Source of the DNA: Gentiana macrophylla
Taxonomy: Eukaryota > Streptophyta > Magnoliopsida > Gentianales > Gentianaceae
DNA: 64,000 nucleotides
NCBI GenBank assembly: GCA_026214975.1
Contig: CM047815.1
Span: 60,457,852-60,521,851 of the forward strand
Direction: 5' to 3'
Position numbers and translations under genes: made by a program. Shown here one piece after another: positions 1 through 11,299 of the stretch. The first letter of the stretch is position 1; each line of letters opens with the position of its first letter. A model generated the notes under the pieces. It was not told where the DNA came from. It ran no database searches and saw only the letters and a program-made list of their open reading frames with translations.

Positions 1-602
1 ATAATATTGGGACGAGTAAACGTAAGATATTGTAGAACTCCCACAACACTTCTATACGTAAAAGGATCAACATAATCTGAATTTTGGTCTCGACCATTAG
101 GCTTGAGTGCCAAAAGAGTGGCTGAAGTTGAACAATTTTGCATCTTAGTTCTGCTGAGAAGATTTTTAATGTACTTTTGTTGCCCAAGAAAAAGTCCATC
201 CTTAGTTTCTTTAATTTCCACCCCATGGAAATAATGCAGAGATCCAAGATCTTTTATTGCAAATCCATTTCCAAGCTGAGTTATCAAAGTAGATATAAAA
301 GAATTATTGTTCCCTGCACCAATATATCATCAACGTATATAAGGAGTATCACCGTGGTAGTAGAAGAATGCGGAGTAAACATGGATGGGTCCGCTTTGCT
401 GCAATAAAAGCCAAGATGAAGTAGAAATTGTGAAAGACGATCAAACCAAGCCCTAGGTGCTTGTTTAAGACCGTAAAGAGATTTCTTCAATAAGCAAACA
501 TGTTGAGGCATTTGAGAATCGATAAAGCCCGGGTGTTGTTCCATGTATACTTTCTCTTTAATTATACCATGTAGGAAAGCATGTTTTACGTCGAGCTGCT
601 GT
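1..602 (-). pseudogene. Copia A reverse transcriptase, palm and thumb part (truncated by window edge)
   Basis: Reading leftward the minus strand encodes the conserved copia RT block KKSLYGLKQAPRAWFDR, then the catalytic YVDD box (about 310-330), then in shifted frames the blocks KDLGSLHYFHGVEI and VVGVLQYLTFTRPNI. These make up the polymerase palm and connection that copy element RNA into DNA in cytoplasmic particles. A frame change near 310 and another between 544 and 603 interrupt the reading frame. The protein would continue into RNase H left of position 1. Family assignment is firm; activity is unlikely in the sequence as given. Confidence 0.85.
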
Positions 603-1409
603 TTAAGTACCCAGCCTCGTGTTGCTGTGATTATATAAGATGACTAATCTGATGGTTGTTGGCTTTATCACTGGGCTAAAAGTTTCATCAAACTCCACTC
701 CCGGAAGTTGAGTGTATCCTTGAGCCACTAACCGAGCCTTATAGCGTTCTACCTCTCCCTTTTCATTGGTTTTAATACGATAAACCCATTTAGAACCAAC
801 AACATTAGTGTTGGAAGGACGAGGGACTAAATCCCACGTGTTGTTGTCACGCAAAGCTTGTACTTCCTCGGCCATAGCCTTGATCCATTGTTTATCCTTC
901 ATTGTAGCCTTTAAATTTCGTGGTTCAGATGATGTTGTGTCTGCAATAATAGCATAATCTTGTAAATAAGTAGGAGGCCTTCGATCTCTTGGTTGTCGAT
1001 GAAGAGCGATCGGCAACGAATCAGGTGAAACAGGCTCATTTGTATTTTTTGATTGCTCCTCTTGAAGAGCAACATGATCTTCACTTGAAATGGAACTTTG
1101 AGGTGCTGCATTCAAAGAGTCTCCAATCACATGTGAGTTAAAGGAACCTGCACAACTAGTGTCACAACAATCTAAACATGGTGAATCATGAGTTATAGAC
1201 GAAGAACTAGTTGAAGTATCAACTTCCAAATCCGCAACGTTTTGAATTGGAGACAACCACTCATCATTTTTTGGATATTCATTAAAATCAGAGGGCTTCA
1301 TAGAATTAGACTCACCTTGAAACGGAAAAACATTCTCATTAAAAACAACATGACGTGATATGTAAACTCTTCTTGTCATAGGTTCAAGACACCTATATCC
1401 TTTATGCAA
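603..1409 (-). pseudogene. Copia A integrase C-terminal tail and reverse transcriptase N-terminus
   Basis: A 268-codon open stretch. Its first 30 residues, GYRCLEPMTRRVYISRHVVF, are the conserved copia integrase C-terminal block. A serine-rich, low-conservation linker of about 110 residues follows, then the start of RT: WIKAMAEEVQALRDNNTWDL, VGSKWVYRIK, RYKARLVAQGYTQ and ETFSPVIKPTTIR. The frame is lost at the left end, where the RT block LDVKHAFLHG should follow; the protein picks up again in another frame at about 602-544. It is part of a single gag-pol polyprotein in intact relatives. Confidence 0.85.
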
Positions 1410-1535
1410 CGGACTATACCCCAGAAAAACGCAAGGGTAGCTTTTCTTTGCGAACTTTGATCCTCCTTGGTGTCATAACGAAGGAAAACATTGACAACCA
1501 AAAGTTCTTAGACTGTTATAATCAGGATGCTTTTT

Positions 1536-2069
1536 TTATAATTTGAAATAAGGTGTTTGAAACTTTAAAACAGAGGAAGGAATCCTATTTATCAAGTATA
1601 CAGCCGTAGAGAATGCTTCCACCCAAAGCTTGAGAGGAGCATTAGCATGAAACATTAATGTTAGCCATGTTTCCACTATGTGACGGTGCTTTCTTTCAGT
1701 TGTGCCAATTTGTTCTGGAGTATATGGACAAGATACATACAAGCCGATATCACAATTAGTTAAGTGATTCAAGAACCGAGAAGAGCTAAATGCACCTCCT
1801 CCATCACATTGAAAATTCTTAATTTTCAAGTCAAATTGATTTTCAACATACTTTTGGAATCTAACAAAACATTCGAAAAATTCAGATTTTCTTTTTAACG
1901 GATATAACCAAGAGAACCTGGAAAAATCATCGATGAACACAACATAGTACTTATATAATTTATTGGACAAGACGGGAGCCGGTCCCCAAAGATCACAGTG
2001 TATTTTCTCAAAGGGTTGTGAAGACAATTTATTGGTCTTTTGGAAAGGCAATTTACAACTTTTTCCCAT
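1536..2069 (-). pseudogene. Copia A integrase catalytic core
   Basis: A 177-codon open stretch with the rve core fold. The three acidic catalytic positions are visible in the expected order: D in IHCDLWGPAP near the start, D in NFQCDGGGAF about 60 residues on, and E in the block GTTERKHRHIVE about 35 residues further. Family members have NGxxER here, so G-T-T-E-R differs slightly. The core joins linear element DNA to the chromosome. The N-terminal zinc-binding HHCC part should lie at 2070-2240 but I could not follow it in one frame. The stretch 1410-1535 links to the C-terminal tail with a frameshift. Confidence 0.85.
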
Positions 2070-2244
2070 TTGACAACTGACACATACTATCTTTTGGAAT
2101 CCAGCTCTCTACATTTATCTGCTTTTGATTTTCCAGTTCTGAAAGAAGCTTTGAGTGAGGATGACCAAGCCTTTGATGCCAAATGGAAGTGGATGCCTTA
2201 TTTGTTCTTATTGCACTAAGAGCACCTTCTGCATCATCTAAGGC

Positions 2245-3159
2245 TTAAAGACTCCCTCTCTTATGCCCCTTGGCTATGACTTTCTTGTTTTTGTCCTTAA
2301 TTACAAAACCAACATTGTCAAATTCAAAGGTACATTGATTGTCATTAATAAATTTTCCAACAGATAAAAGATTCTTGGTGAGTTCAGAAACAACAAGAGC
2401 ATCTTTGAGTTTAACATTTCCAACATAAGTATAACCAAGATGGGAGATGGAAAGACTGCTCCCATCTCCAATAAGGACTTTATCAGATGCTTTATATTTC
2501 TTCTTATTTAAAAGATTACCTTCATCATTAAGCATATGTGAAGTAGCTCCAGTGTCTGCATAGAAATGATGATCTATCTGACTTGAAGTATTGAGAGCTG
2601 CAAATGCCTTTGATAGCTCTTCCTCTGCTTGATAAGAATAGTCAAACCTGTACCAACAATTCACAGCCAAGTGATTAGTTTGTACCAAAAGTATTCGTTG
2701 TTTAAGAGCTTTGTTTAGCATCAACATTTGATTGACTAGAGGTAGATTGATTGGTTCCATGTTGATTGTTGTTGTTAAAACGTCCAGCGGGGGTAAATCC
2801 ACGTCCTCTTGAATTGAATTGTCCATGACCAGCACCTCTTCGACCTCTACCTCGTCCTCTTTATGTGAAAAATGCCTGATTTTGATTTGCATATGCGACT
2901 TTTGCTTCATTTTGTGGGAGGCTATAGTTTGTTCATAGCCTTGAAGGGCCATAACCAGCTGATTAAAGGTGGGATACGGCGGCTTGGTTAGCATTGCTGT
3001 TCTGAAACTCATATAATCGCTTCCTAAACCATGTGCAAATTGGAACACTTTGTCAAGATCTGAGACTGGTTTCTTGATAGTTGCTAAATTTTCGCAGATG
3101 GATTTAAACTCTCGCAAATATTCTTCTACCGTTCTTGACCCTTTCTTTATACCCATCAC
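2245..3159 (-). pseudogene. Copia A gag C-terminal part and aspartic protease
   Basis: A 304-codon open stretch. The first third is the UBN2-type copia gag (VEEYLREFKSICENLA, FQFAHGLGSDYMSFRTAML, NQLVMALQGYE). The zinc-knuckle region that should follow is poorly conserved. Next comes the protease active site ADTGATSHM, with the DTGA motif intact, and its flap region LIGDGSSLSISHLG, then LVVSELTKNLLSVGKF. The protease cuts the polyprotein into its mature parts. The reading frame ends before the GAG-pre-integrase domain. Confidence 0.85.
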
Positions 3160-3170
3160 ATATTTTTTAA

Positions 3171-3512
3171 ATTTCCTTATTTTTCAACAGTATGAGGGTG
3201 AAGTTGACTGTCTAAGGAGGTCCAGATTTGATAGGTGGTTGAATCCTCCTCGTACACCATACTTATAATTTCATCCTTCATTGTACCAAGCAACCATGAG
3301 GTGAGAAGTCCATCGTTGACAAGCCAAATACGAAAATTTGGATTGTCTAACTCCTCATCCTTTTCGTTCCTGATTTTTGCAGCTGGTTTTTCATCGGTTG
3401 TAATGTGATGGTGAATCCCAAGGCTTCGTATTAGAGGTATAACCTGGGATCTCCACAACATATAGTTGGTAAGGCTTAATTTGATTGAGACGAGGCTTGA
3501 ACATTGATGAAA
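3171..3512 (-). pseudogene. Copia A gag N-terminal part, cut by insertion of copia B
   Basis: The minus strand encodes the copia gag signature KLSLTNYMLWRSQVIPLI followed by DEELDNPNFRIWLVNDGLL and a conserved SWLLGTM block. The first codons are separated from the rest by the 25-kb copia B insertion, and their continuation lies at 28672 onward. An open frame that runs further right across 3513-3626 is chance reading into the copia B LTR and should not be counted as gag. A small frame change near 3170 separates this piece from the rest of gag. Confidence 0.8.
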
Positions 3513-3517
3513 TTGTT
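3513..3517. repeat. Target-site duplication of copia B, left copy (TTGTT)
   Basis: TTGTT lies directly before the LTR start at 3518. The identical TTGTT lies directly after the other LTR end at 28667-28671. Five bases is the usual copia target duplication. Confidence 0.9.
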
Positions 3518-4123
3518 TGTTATAAACACAGACGAGAAGCTTGCAGTTTAAGAAAGATAAATAACATATAGCAATGCAAACATAAAGAATGGCGGAATTG
3601 ATAAAACATAGAAACAAAGAGAACACAGTGATTTAACGTGTTTTCCGGCGTTGTGCCGACTACTCCACGGACAGAAAAGGAGATATATTATTATGCACAG
3701 AATTACAAGGTTTTCACAAGTGTGTGAAAAACACTTCTGAAATACACACATTGCATTGATTACAACATTGGTATTTATAGGCACAAATCCCAAACCCTAA
3801 CCGCCAAAGATCTTTGTTGGAATTCTCATAAATACCCCAGATGTGGACCCCCAGCTCCAGCTGTTATCTAGTAGACAAAACTCAGCTTAAGACTGACTTT
3901 CCAGACTTGTAATCAACTACCCAGATGTAGAACTCAGCTATACTCAAACAAAACTCGTGAGACCAAAAGCTGATCGGCATCGCAGAAGAAACTCAGTTGC
4001 ACTTCATCAAACTGACTTTCACATAACTGAATATACTTAACTGAACTGACCATCATTCTCAGTTTCTCAAATTAGTTCCACCAGATTATTTATCTTTTAG
4101 AGATCAAGTCACCAAAACTGACA
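3518..4123 (-). repeat. Copia B 3' LTR
   Basis: It begins TGTTATAAAC and ends AAAACTGACA, so it has TG...CA ends. It aligns along its length with 28057-28666. A TATA-like box reading CTATAAATAC on the minus strand lies at about 3770-3781. Differences from the 5' LTR are mainly substitutions and small indels, so the insertion is not very recent. Confidence 0.9.
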
Positions 4124-4136
4124 AATCTCCACCTTG
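4124..4136 (-). promoter_or_regulatory. Copia B polypurine tract
   Basis: On the minus strand CAAGGTGGAGATT directly precedes the 3' LTR. A purine-rich tract here primes plus-strand DNA synthesis, and this is the usual Tork/Tnt1-like form. Confidence 0.75.
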
Positions 4137-4331
4137 ACTTGAACTCTGATTCAAGGTCACCAGATTGCATAATCGGATGTACTTGTACCAGATGCATTCG
4201 TCAATGCCAGGATGTACAGTACCAAACTTCTCCACATAATCCACTCAGTTGATCTGCCCTCAACTGAGTATCCAGATTTCAGTTTACATGCTTTGAATAT
4301 TCAGCAAGTGCAGACACAATTGAAACTTGCT

Positions 4332-4619
4332 CTACTGAACTGGATTAGTGAACATATCAGCGGGATTATCCTTGGTGATGATCTTCTTCACTACAACCTT
4401 CTTCTCATTTCTCAGAAAATGATACCTCATATCAATATGCTTGGTTCTCTCATGATGAACTTGATCCTTAGCTAGACAAATTTCACTCAAACTGTCACAA
4501 TAAATATCAGCTTGATTCTGATGTAGCCCCAAATCACTGACTAGTCCCTTCAACCAGATACCCTCATTGGTTGCTTCAGTAAGAGCCATAAACTCAGCTT
4601 CAGTAGTTGATAAATCCAC
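4332..4619 (-). pseudogene. Copia B RNase H domain
   Basis: A 95-codon open stretch with copia RNase H blocks: LSTTEAEFMALTEATNEGIW with the acidic catalytic residues of the TEAEF motif, then IYCDSLSEICLAKD (D) and HHERTKHIDMRYHFLR (the H-x-R-x-K-HI-D signature). It degrades the RNA strand of the RNA:DNA hybrid during reverse transcription. The domain begins just left of the RT and is separated from it by a frame break near 4620-4640. About 200 bases of untranslated sequence separate it from the PPT. Confidence 0.88.
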
Positions 4620-4640
4620 TATTGCCTGAAGAGTTGCTTT

Positions 4641-5989
4641 CTAGCTGACAATTGAATTCCTCAATGTGAAAACATAACCAGTCATTGATTTTCTACTGTC
4701 CACATCACCTGCATAATCAGCATCACAGTACCCTATGATCAGTTTCTGAGTATCACCTCCATAAATGAGACCAACATCAGTTGTACCCCTAAGGTACCTA
4801 AACATTATTTTCACAGCTTTCCAGTGTTCCTTTCCAGGTTGAGCCATAAACCTGCTGACAACACTGACTGCCTGAGCCAGATCAGGCCTAGTGCACACCA
4901 TGGCATACATCAGACTGCCAACTGCGTTAGCATAGGGAACTCTTGACATGTACTCATTCTCCTCTGCTAACTGTGAAGCAAAAGCTGACAAATGAACATT
5001 TGATGCCATAGGAGTATATATTGGCTTAGCAGTTGACATGCCAAACTTTGACAAAATCTTCTGTACATAGCCCTACTGAGATAAAAACAGCTTTTTCTGA
5101 TTTCTATCTCTCCAGATCTCCATCCCTAAAATTTTCTTGGCTGCACCCAAATCCTTCATTTCAAACTCAGCACTAAGAAGATCATTCAGATACTGAACAT
5201 CAGACTTCTTCTTTGCAGCTATTAGCATGTCATCCATATATAACACAAGATAGATGTATGATACATCTTCCAACTGACTGTTGAAAACACAGCAATCATA
5301 AGGACTTCTGTTATAACCCAATTGGATCATATAATTGTCAAACCTTTTATACCACTGTCTAGGAGCTTGTTTCAGTCCATACAAGGACTTCTTCAACTTA
5401 CACACAAGATCTTCCTTTCCAGGAACTTGGAAACCCTCTGGCCGAGTCATGATATCTCTTTGTCTACCTCACCATGTAGAAAAGATGTCTTCACATCTAA
5501 TTGCTCCAGTTCTAAGTCCTGCTGTGCCACCATTTCTAGTAACACTCTGATTGAAGTATGTCTGACTACTGGTGAGAATATCTCATCAAAGTTCACCCCT
5601 TCTTTCTGACTGAACCCTCTTGCAACTAAACGTGCCTTATACTTAACTCCTTTTGTCTCAGTTATCTCCTCCTTCTTCTTGAATATCCATTTGCAAGTAA
5701 CAACTCTCCTTTCAGCTGGATGTTTAACTAGATCCCAAGTCTGATTCTTCAGTAATGACTCCATTTCATCTCCCACGGCAGCAAGCCATTGAGATGCTTC
5801 AGAACATGTCACTTCTTCCCTGTAAGTAGAAGGTTCAAAACCATCCACTTCTTCAGCAACTTGAAGTGCATATCCAGCCAAATCATCAAACCCATACCTC
5901 TTAGGAGGTACCCCAACATTGGATCTTCTAGCTCTACTGACAGCTATACTCTGATGACCCACGTTCTCAGTTTGATGCTCAACTGACAT
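4641..5989 (-). pseudogene. Copia B reverse transcriptase
   Basis: Three overlapping open stretches cover the RT. Positions 5989-5447 carry the linker and N-terminal blocks (YKARLVARGFSQKEGVNFDE, ETFSPVVRHTSIR-like, LDVKTSFLHG). Positions 5450-5073 carry KKSLYGLKQAPRQWYKRFD and the catalytic box LVLYMDDMLIA. Positions 5054-4641 carry the connection to RNase H (SLMYAMVCTRPDLAQAVSVV, CDADYAGDVDSRKSMTGYVF). The breaks at 5447-5450 and 5054-5073 are a small frame change and an in-frame stop. YMDD is a common catalytic variant in this lineage. All core motifs are present. Confidence 0.9.
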
Positions 5990-6013
5990 TTGCTCGCAGA
6001 TGGCTTGGATTGA

Positions 6014-6363
6014 TTACGGTTCGATAACCATATCGATGATGGCGACTTGGATCAGTTGATTGTTGCATTCCAACTGACTCCACCTGAAGCTCCACCTTAC
6101 TGTCAGTTTTCTCAGTTTCAAGATTGGTTTTGATTTGATTATCCTCCCATCGATGAAGCTGGGCATAGAATTTTCATCGAAAACTGTATCTCTACTGAGA
6201 ATAACTCTGTTTTCCGCTGATGACCAAATTCTATAACCCTTTACTCCATCACCATACCCCACAAACACTCCTTTCTTGGCCCTTGGTTCCAGTTTCCCTT
6301 CACTGACATGATAGTAAACTGTGCTTCCAAATACCCTTAGGCTGAATAATATATGCTTGCACG
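6014..6363 (-). pseudogene. Copia B integrase C-terminal region, left of the gypsy insertion
   Basis: The minus strand reads the conserved copia tail LRVFGS, then AKKGVFVGYGDGVKGYRIW and NRVILSRDTVFDENSM. It continues directly from the integrase segment at 26059-26351: the block TPVEMW ends at the right edge of the gypsy array and the following codons start here. The join shows exactly where the array landed. Confidence 0.85.
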
Positions 6364-6368
6364 ACCAA
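6364..6368. repeat. Target-site duplication of the gypsy array, left copy (ACCAA)
   Basis: ACCAA precedes the first LTR; ACCAC follows the last LTR at 26054-26058. Four of five bases match, and removing the array restores the copia B integrase reading across the join. Confidence 0.7.
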
Positions 6369-7970
6369 CGATGGAGGTCAAGTTAAATTATTAACTCGAT
6401 GCCTACTAACACACTAGCAAGAGAACTAGGTTGATTTGCGGTATAGCGAGATAAGTCGAGGTCGATCCCACAGAGACTCGGCACAAATAAAACACAACTT
6501 TATCGTATTAGAACTAAATTGAAAGGCGGTCTACGACCAACTAAATGCGATAAATAAAATAGTGACAACCACAAGACACAAAAGACCACAAAGACAAACT
6601 AAAGACTACTAAAACACGGATAATACGGTTGATATTATCTAAACAAATAGTATTGATTACGCTAGTAGATTATAACTCCCCATGTGAATTAGGATGATAA
6701 CGATACAAAACAAGCGTTAAAGATTAATTATTATGACTACTGGGAGTCATCCCCAAGGTAGATTTAGCTCCAATTAGGCCCTACAAATCATCGTGCCTCC
6801 ATTACGTGACTTCGCGCTTTTAATGCCTCCATCTCATATAACCCGACACAATTACGAGACTAGGGATGCCGGTATAAACCGTAACCTCATCTAAGCAACA
6901 TTCCTAGGGTAAGGCGTACTTCTTAGATGCCGATTCAATCTATATCCTAAGTAACAATCACTTTTTGGGTTTCATGTTAAATTATGATGACAAATAATTA
7001 AGTTGATCAGGTTTAATTACTCGTTTTAATTCCAAATCAGAGAATCTGACGTAGTCGAAGCCGATCATAATATTGCCCTACACATTGCCAGGCTCGGTCG
7101 ACCGAATGACAGCACTCGGGCGACCGAGTGACATGTCTAGGTCGACCGAACACAGTTCTGTGTCGGAACAAATCATGATTACTTCTTAACGTTTCTAACC
7201 TAAACACATGGGTTCGTAAATAGATCTACATCACGCAATCAATACAAATAAAAACTACTCCATAATAAAATACATCAGATCTACAAATAAAGATTGCATA
7301 ATTGAATAGTCATACCTCGAAGAAGGAGAGTGACTCCCACTCTTTAATGCGCTCCCTAATCGGAGAATCCGATGAATCCACAATGTACGAACATAAAGAA
7401 AATAAAACTAAAAACTTAAAAGCTAAAATTGTATGAATTGTTTTGTGTTGTAGTGGTGGTGTGTTCTCAATTTCGTAGCTGCTGCTTATATAGAGGATTT
7501 TGCCGACATAGGATGGATCTAGAAGATATGCATGCGCTTTCGGTTTGGATAGCCTCGGGTGACCGAACCTCCTGCCTCGGTCGACCGAATGAAGTGGCTC
7601 GGTCGACCGAGCCTCCTTTTCGCACATGTTAAAGCGCGTTTCTTGTCTAACTTGTTCCCCATTTGCATGCTTTTCGTCTTTGATCGATTTGTCTCTTGAT
7701 TAATGCTCCGATTTTCTTCCCTATTATCTTGAGATTTGAATTGAATGATATTTATCCTCCCGATTCATCATGATCACGCAAAATCAGCATTTATCGCACA
7801 AATAAATTGCCCTTTTATAATAAAAATAGTTAAATACCAATTATCATATTAATAATCACTTATCATTAAATAATAAATATAAACACGTGATTAAATATGA
7901 AATATATATAATTAACTCAATTTAAGGTTAGAATTGATGACATAAATAGGTATATTTTAAGCTGTCATCA
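6369..7970 (-). repeat. Gypsy array LTR 1 (terminal 3' LTR)
   Basis: It runs from CGATGGAGGTC (the other copies begin TGATGG) to GCTGTCATCA. It matches LTR 2 and LTR 3 along its whole length. A TATA box lies at 7484-7494. Copies of the palindromic motif CGGTCGACCG lie near 7091, 7572 and 7599. An open frame at 7310-7627 recurs in all three LTRs but spans the TATA box, so it is not treated as a gene. Confidence 0.92.
7484..7494 (-). promoter_or_regulatory. LTR promoter TATA box
   Basis: CTCTATATAAG on the minus strand is conserved at 16541-16551 (LTR 2) and as CTCTATATAA at 25573-25582 (LTR 3). Transcription would start about 30 bases further left and run through the rest of the LTR. Confidence 0.6.
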
Positions 7971-7990
7971 AAATGCCCCTACTTAAACTT
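7971..7990 (-). promoter_or_regulatory. Polypurine tract of array copy 1
   Basis: The minus strand reads TTTAAGTAGGGGCATTT directly before the LTR. The copy-2 version at 17024-17043 is more purine-rich (AAGTGGGGGGCATTT). Confidence 0.7.
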
Positions 7991-9440
7991 TGCTTCGTCC
8001 CGAACAAAAGCGGCAACAAGTTATTCCCAAGACAACATTTTCTGTGGTCAACTCATACTTACACAAGAAACCCGAGTCAACTCATACCAGTCATGCTCAT
8101 AGGATAAGCATTATTCACTCCTCGTTATGAATCGAAGTGATTGTGTGCATGTGCATTGGTTTTATATAAATGTAGCAAGATTAAAGTTTATGCAGACTTC
8201 ATATCTAAATTCACCAACATCAGCATTCATCCTTCTTATGCCTCGCAATGGTTAAAGCACTAGAACAATAAGCAAGAGCGTATCTATAGGGTTTTTGGAC
8301 TTGGAGACCGAGTACTACTCGAAGCCTCTAAAAATTCGAAAAAAAAATTCAATTTTGCATATTTTTCGAATACTACTAATCTCGAGGAAGAAAACTTTTC
8401 ATAGAGTATCCCCTATCTTAGATTAAGCATAGCATCGAATATTACCACAAGCGCTGGGGCTACTTTGGTAATGTTACTACAAGCCCGGTGTTTCAATGCA
8501 TTCTCAAACACAGGTACGTCCCAAGCTTATTACTCCGCTTTTGTTGGCTAGAAGATCAGAATACATCAGTCGACAAATATCGGCACTAGGTCCTCATAAC
8601 CAATTATCTACGCAATGTACACATACTTCTTTCAATTATTATAACTCATGCGGTACTACGCGATTCACATGTTGAGTTATTGAACAATACCTAACTACTT
8701 GCAATTGTTGGCATGAATATCCTTAAGTTTACTAACAATTTATCGCAAAAGTATAATATGACCACGTACTCACGCAACTTGGTTCATTTCCTATTAATTC
8801 TAAGTATAAGAACTTCACAAGTTTAAGGGTAAGAGTTAAACAACTTGGCATTTATCCATAAAAAACTTTAAATTTGGCTCAATATTGTCTCAGTATTCCG
8901 TTCCCCTTGACTTTTTCAACATATAGCACAATATATAGCTAAGTCCCCTGCCCCCCACTTAAACATGGCATTGTCCTCAATGACAAAAATAAATGAGAGT
9001 TCAAGATGAAAGACTTAGCTCTAGAAACGGCTCCCAAGTAAATGAACAATATCGGAGTAATCATCGGCACAGCGTGGAGAGACAGACACATCCTGTATAA
9101 ACAAACAAGCTCCACGAAATCGTCAAATACCATGTCTATGGAAGTTATAAAATAACGTGGCAGTAATTAGATATAGATATCTAAAAACAGTTTAAGCCAC
9201 TTTATTTTATACTGCCATGGACAAGACAAAAGGATTTAAACCTCAATAAAAACTCACATGACGGCTATCAAGGAAAAAACCTCGTTTATTCCGAACTTAG
9301 ACTCGAACATGGCGAGATGAAAAAAAAAAACCGTGATAGGCGCATGCTACTTTATTAACAAGAAAAGCGAAAAAGATAGTTATTGGTAGTAGTTCTAAGT
9401 TTATAGTCGCTAGCTCGACTCGGCTCAAGATGGTTTATTC
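7991..9440 (-). other. Non-coding 3' region of array copy 1, no env ORF, second PPT-like tract
   Basis: About 1.45 kb between the end of integrase and the PPT. I find no open frame that recurs usefully in both copies and no env-like protein with signal or membrane segment, though many Athila elements carry one here. A second purine tract (minus strand AAGTGGGGGGCAGGGGAC) lies at about 8944-8961. The matching region of copy 2 is 17044-18487. Confidence 0.7.
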
Positions 9441-10745
9441 ATAGGCGGGGTCATCGAGGGTACAAAACCTCCTCCTCAAAGAAAGAGCGGAAGCCCGTGA
9501 TAATGCTTATCGATGTCCATTGACCACAAATCTGGACTCGTCTTTGAAGTTGAATAGCTCCACCGCTCTAGAAGGAAAGACTTGTTGTACTTGAAATGGG
9601 CCACACCATCTTGATTTCAACTTACCCGGAAGAGTCTTAAGCGAATTGGTGTACAAGAGAACCAGATCACCCTCTTGAAAGGTCCTATCCAGAATCTTCT
9701 TGTCATGGAACTTCTTCGTGTGCTCCTTGAAAATATTGGCATTCTCGTATGCCTCTAAACGAAACTCCTCGAGCGAGTTAATTCTAACATCCTCTTCTCA
9801 CCGCCAACGTCTCATCAAAATTTAGCATCCTTGTTGCCCACATGGCCCGGTGCTCGATTCTACTGGTAGATGACATGCCTTTCCAAAAACAATCCTATAT
9901 GGTGACATTCCAATCGAGGTTTTATATGCGATCCTATAAGCCCATAAAGCGTCATCTAAGCGTATTGACCAATCCTTCCTAGTCGTATTGTGATTTTCTC
10001 CGAGATACGCTTTATCTCTCGATTGGTGACTTCTACACCGCCCACTAGTCAGGGGTGATATGCGATTGCTAGCTTATGTCGAACCCCATATTTAATCATC
10101 GACCTTTCAAAAGGTTTATTGCAAAAATGACTACCATTGTCGCTTATAATGCGCCCTAGGCGTCCCAAACCTTGTAAAAATGTTCTTCTTCAAGAATCTA
10201 ACCACAACCCTAGCATCGTTAGTAGGGGAAGCAATGGCCTCAACCCATTTGGATACATAATCAACAGCAACTAAGATATATCGGTTAGATAATGATGAAG
10301 TGAAGGGTCCAACAAAATCTATTCCCCAAACGTCAAAAAGCTCCACTTCTAAGATGCTCTTGAGTGGCATCTCATTCCTCCTTGAAAATATTACTGTCAT
10401 TTGACAAGCATGACATGCCTTTGCATATTGGTGTGCATCCTTAAACAATGTCGGCCAATAAAAACCGCATTGGAGGACCTTAGCCGCGGTTTTTTCTCCC
10501 CCGTAGTGTCCTCCAACTTCATAGGAATGACAATGCTTCAGGATATCATTATATTCTTCTTCGGGCACACATCTTCGAAAAATATTATCAGATCCTAGCT
10601 TAAATAAATAAGGCTCATCCCAATAATAGTGTCTAAGATCTTTAAAGAATTTTTTCCTTTCTTGGACAGTGAGATTCGGTGGTAGGTACTTTGCGGATAG
10701 ATAATTGACAAACAAACTAAACCATGGTTGCTTCTTCTCCTTCAC
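9440..10745 (-). pseudogene. Athila-like integrase, array copy 1
   Basis: The N-terminal zinc-binding HHCC motif is clear ([18 protein letters not shown], then ACHACQM). The catalytic core begins WGIDFVGPF with the first D. The second D (DNGSHF block) and E (NREIKR block) fall at about 10020-10135 but are broken by frame changes. The C-terminal GPY/F module region ([12 protein letters not shown] in the sister copy) is at about 9580-9640. The integrase inserts the DNA copy into the genome. Copy 2 is readable where this copy is broken, and the breaks differ, so at least some are private to one copy or are sequence errors. Confidence 0.85.
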
Positions 10746-10759
10746 AACCTCTATTCGCG

Positions 10760-11290
10760 AAGAAACTGCAGCACAATCATCATGTTCCCCGATGGTGGTG
10801 ATGGAGAAAAGTTGTTCATCTGGAAAAGATTCTCCTATCTCGTTAATTCCTCAACATCCTCTAATTGTAAGCGCGATAGATGATCGGCCACCACGTTCTC
10901 TCACTTCCTTTCTTATCTCGGATTTCTACGTCAAATTCTTGCAAAGCAGTAGAATCCATCTCAACGATCTCGGCTTTGAATCTTGCTTTGCTAGGAGATA
11001 CTTAAGAGCGCGCATGGTCGATCCACCACGGTGACTTTAGATCCCACTAAGTAAGATCTAAACTTGTCAAAGGCAAAGATAACGGCCAAAAGTTCCTTCT
11101 CCGTTGTGGCGTAATTTCTTTGGGCGACATTCAAAGTCCGACTTGCATAATAGATAGGTGCGAAGATCTTATCTTTTCTTTGACCCAAAGCGGCGCCTCT
11201 GAGAGTATCACTTGCATCACACATCAGTTCGAACGGAAGATCCCAATCCGGTGCGACGAGCGGGTGCGATGAATCGCCTACTTTTTATTT
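10760..11290 (-). pseudogene. Athila-like RNase H, array copy 1
   Basis: The open stretch 10991-11224 carries the gypsy RNase H signature MCDASDTLRGAALGQ, then IYYASRTLNVAQRNYATTEK, LLAVIFAFDKFRSYLVG and the start of the next block. The end of the domain (DVEIRDKKGSENVVADHLSR in copy 2) is spread over other frames to about 10760. It removes the RNA template during reverse transcription. It lies between RT and integrase, as required for gypsy order. Confidence 0.82.
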
Positions 11291-11299
11291 CGTTGAAAG

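Noticed and set aside
138..407. 89-codon plus-strand frame
   Set aside because: Antisense shadow of the copia A reverse transcriptase.
3513..3626. Extension of copia A gag to an ATG at 3626
   Set aside because: These codons lie in the copia B LTR, which inserted here; the real gag start is right of 28667.
7310..7627. 105-codon open frame in gypsy LTR 1, repeated at 16366-16683 and 25400-25714
   Set aside because: It spans the LTR TATA box and recurs only because the LTR does; no known domain.
7429..7632. 67-codon plus-strand frame conserved in all three LTRs
   Set aside because: Same sequence read backwards; conservation follows the LTR, not a protein.
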